Program-made: the position numbers and the translations under genes | In this document: positions 5,488 to 6,596 of the stretch, piece after piece | Layout: the number at the start of each line of letters is the position of its first letter | Position numbering within the stretch: position 1 is the first letter of the stretch | Notes under the pieces: model-generated | Database searches by the model: none | Seen by the model: the letters and a program-made list of their open reading frames with translations, nothing else | Told to the model about the DNA's origin: nothing | Source of the DNA: an uncultured Anaerolineales bacterium | GTDB taxonomy: Bacteria; Chloroflexota; Anaerolineae; Anaerolineales; UBA11657 | NCBI GenBank assembly: GCA_913040765.1 | Contig: CAJWIA010000084.1 | Span: 1-6,596 of the forward strand | Direction: 5' to 3' | DNA: 6,596 nucleotides

Positions 5488-6596
5488 ATGTCCGATCTGA
5501 CAGCTAGGGTCTTTGTTCAAGACCTGACAATGTTTAGCTTATTTCCTGTTTTAAGAGCATTTCTTAGATACGGAACACTTCGTTTGCTGTATGTTAATAG
5601 TAATAGTATTGGTCTGAAAGCGTCCGATTGGCTCTACAAAGTTGGAATCATAGAATGTCCGGCTAGCCAGATAGCTAGAGAAAAGCTATGGCCAATAGAT
5701 GATCATCGGAACAAAGCACATGTTACTAAGACGAAAGTTCACAATGAAATCTCTGAACTACATCACGGAGTTCAGAGAATTGTTCGCGAAATGATTGAAA
5801 CTGTCGATGACTACTATCTTGATTTATTAATTACTAACATTTTGAAGCGTTGTGCCTCAGATATACGTCATTTTGAACAACATAGGCTTGTTGATTATTC
5901 CCTGACTGTACAAAATGATTTGGATTGTGAGGTCATAACAATATTAACAGTACCGTTAATTAGAGAATACGGGAGTCAACGCAAAAGAGAAATTGAATGG
6001 CATGATGGATGTCATTACAATCAAATTATGTTTTCTAAAACTATTGTATACACAATAGTTGAAGTATTCTACAGACTTTTAAGGTCCATGCTTCCTTCAA
6101 ATACTGGATCAAAACACATACCTAATAAAGGGAAATCAGTTGGTGCAGCTGCGTGTTGGGGTATAGATCAGTCCAAATCGGGAGACTTTTTTTGGTGGCA
6201 ACACACTAATATTCCAGCTTCGCGTTTGAAGTATTTGTTTGACCGCGGTGATTTTCAGCCCACAGTCGAGGTTGTGTCTAACGCACAGGACAAGGGAATT
6301 ACTTCAGTATGTATTAACCGTAGGGCACGAGGTGAACTGCACAATCTATATTATAGAGTACGTGTTCCAGTGTCTGAAGTGATGCGCAATACATTGTTAC
6401 TTTCAAGAATAATTATTAGGTCGGTATTTTCAAGGGGTTTTACCAAGGATGTCTTACGAATACTGGCATCTGAGATTGTAGCTGTCTTGAGCTTGGGTCG
6501 TCAATTCAGCACGTTGGGTCTTAAAGCATTTTGGCATTACCAGGAAGCTGGACCCGATAATATAACGACTGCAATGCATTTAGCTGGTGGGATTCG
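5488..6596 (+). CDS. Putative surface-carbohydrate biosynthesis protein, 3' end outside window
   Basis: A long frame is open from ATG 5488 (in-frame TGA at 5473) to the right edge with no stop: 369 complete codons. Codon pattern and protein quality are like the upstream genes, so it is real and simply cut by the window. Seen: N-terminal region MSDLTARVFVQDLTMFSLFP; a long polar, helical middle (about 85-135, with HHGVQRIVREMIETVDDYY); and a striking conserved-looking block AACWGIDQSKSGDFFWWQHT (221-240) followed by NIPASRLKYLFDRGDF (241-256). The last visible residues are YQEAGPDNITTAMHLAGG (351-368). The WGID...FFWW...IP...YLFDR pattern recalls large proteins annotated as surface carbohydrate biosynthesis in glycan loci, but this is from memory and no catalytic motif is assigned. 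There is no signal peptide or clear membrane helix in the visible part. It starts 35 bases after the aminotransferase, so probably the same operon. There is no clear Shine-Dalgarno sequence before ATG 5488. Confidence 0.72.
   Translation, partial: MSDLTARVFVQDLTMFSLFPVLRAFLRYGTLRLLYVNSNSIGLKASDWLYKVGIIECPASQIAREKLWPIDDHRNKAHVTKTKVHNEISELHHGVQRIVREMIETVDDYYLDLLITNILKRCASDIRHFEQHRLVDYSLTVQNDLDCEVITILTVPLIREYGSQRKREIEWHDGCHYNQIMFSKTIVYTIVEVFYRLLRSMLPSNTGSKHIPNKGKSVGAAACWGIDQSKSGDFFWWQHTNIPASRLKYLFDRGDFQPTVEVVSNAQDKGITSVCINRRARGELHNLYYRVRVPVSEVMRNTLLLSRIIIRSVFSRGFTKDVLRILASEIVAVLSLGRQFSTLGLKAFWHYQEAGPDNITTAMHLAGGI
6039..6060. repeat. Perfect 9-bp inverted repeat inside the last gene
   Basis: AACTATTGT (6039-6047) and ACAATAGTT (6052-6060) form a perfect 9-bp stem with a 4-base loop (ATAC). 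It lies within coding sequence, is AT-rich, and has no T run, so it is not a terminator. It could be a protein-binding palindrome or chance structure. Confidence 0.5.

Noticed and set aside
1..6596. CRISPR array, tRNA/rRNA genes, insertion sequences, phage or toxin-antitoxin modules
   Set aside because: No spaced repeats, cloverleaf-like segments, transposase motifs or IS terminal repeats were seen on either strand.

Overview
The window looks like a bacterial chromosome segment. It runs from the end of a phosphonate-transport block into a surface-glycan (O-antigen, capsule or flagellin-glycan type) nucleotide-sugar cluster. Every supported gene is on the + strand. LegC/PtmE-type enzymes and the surface-carbohydrate type of gene at the right end are commonest in organisms with elaborate cell-surface glycans. 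I cannot fix a phylum from the sequence, and nothing looks phage- or transposon-derived.

Left block (1-1053). This part is richer in G+C (the stretch 841-900 counts to 38 of 60 G/C). It holds the C-terminal third of PhnE, the permease of a phosphonate ABC importer. Overlapping it by 4 nt (ATGA) is a LicC/PntC-like sugar- or phosphonate-nucleotidyltransferase. The overlap implies that an imported phosphonate-like compound may be activated with a nucleotide, not only degraded.

Middle (1054-2192). Composition falls to AT-rich (2281-2340 counts to 23 of 60 G/C). A gap of about 350 bases with what may be a frame-broken coding remnant precedes a divergent APS-kinase-family gene (1401-2012). A second gap of 180 bases holds a possible 50-codon ORF and a weak hairpin. 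The two gaps share an 11-bp direct repeat.

Right block (2193-6596). This is a tightly packed operon-like run: a two-CBS-domain sugar-1-phosphate nucleotidyltransferase resembling PtmE (GlcN-1-P guanylyltransferase), an extended short-chain dehydrogenase (NAD-dependent epimerase/dehydratase), a LegC-family PLP aminotransferase, and a long open frame (5488 to the right edge, no stop) for a putative surface-carbohydrate biosynthesis protein. In order these would make an NDP-sugar, oxidise or dehydrate it to a keto-sugar, aminate it at C4, and pass it to glycan assembly. The later legionaminic-acid steps (acetyltransferase, hydrolysing epimerase, sialate-type synthase, CMP-transferase) are not in the window, so the final sugar is unknown.

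The most interesting possibility is a glycan locus that joins unusual phosphorus chemistry (phosphonate import, a LicC-like transferase, a non-canonical APS-kinase-like enzyme) to an amino-sugar pathway. That link is inference. The composition break and possible gene debris between the blocks could equally mean an unrelated island inserted beside a phn operon.
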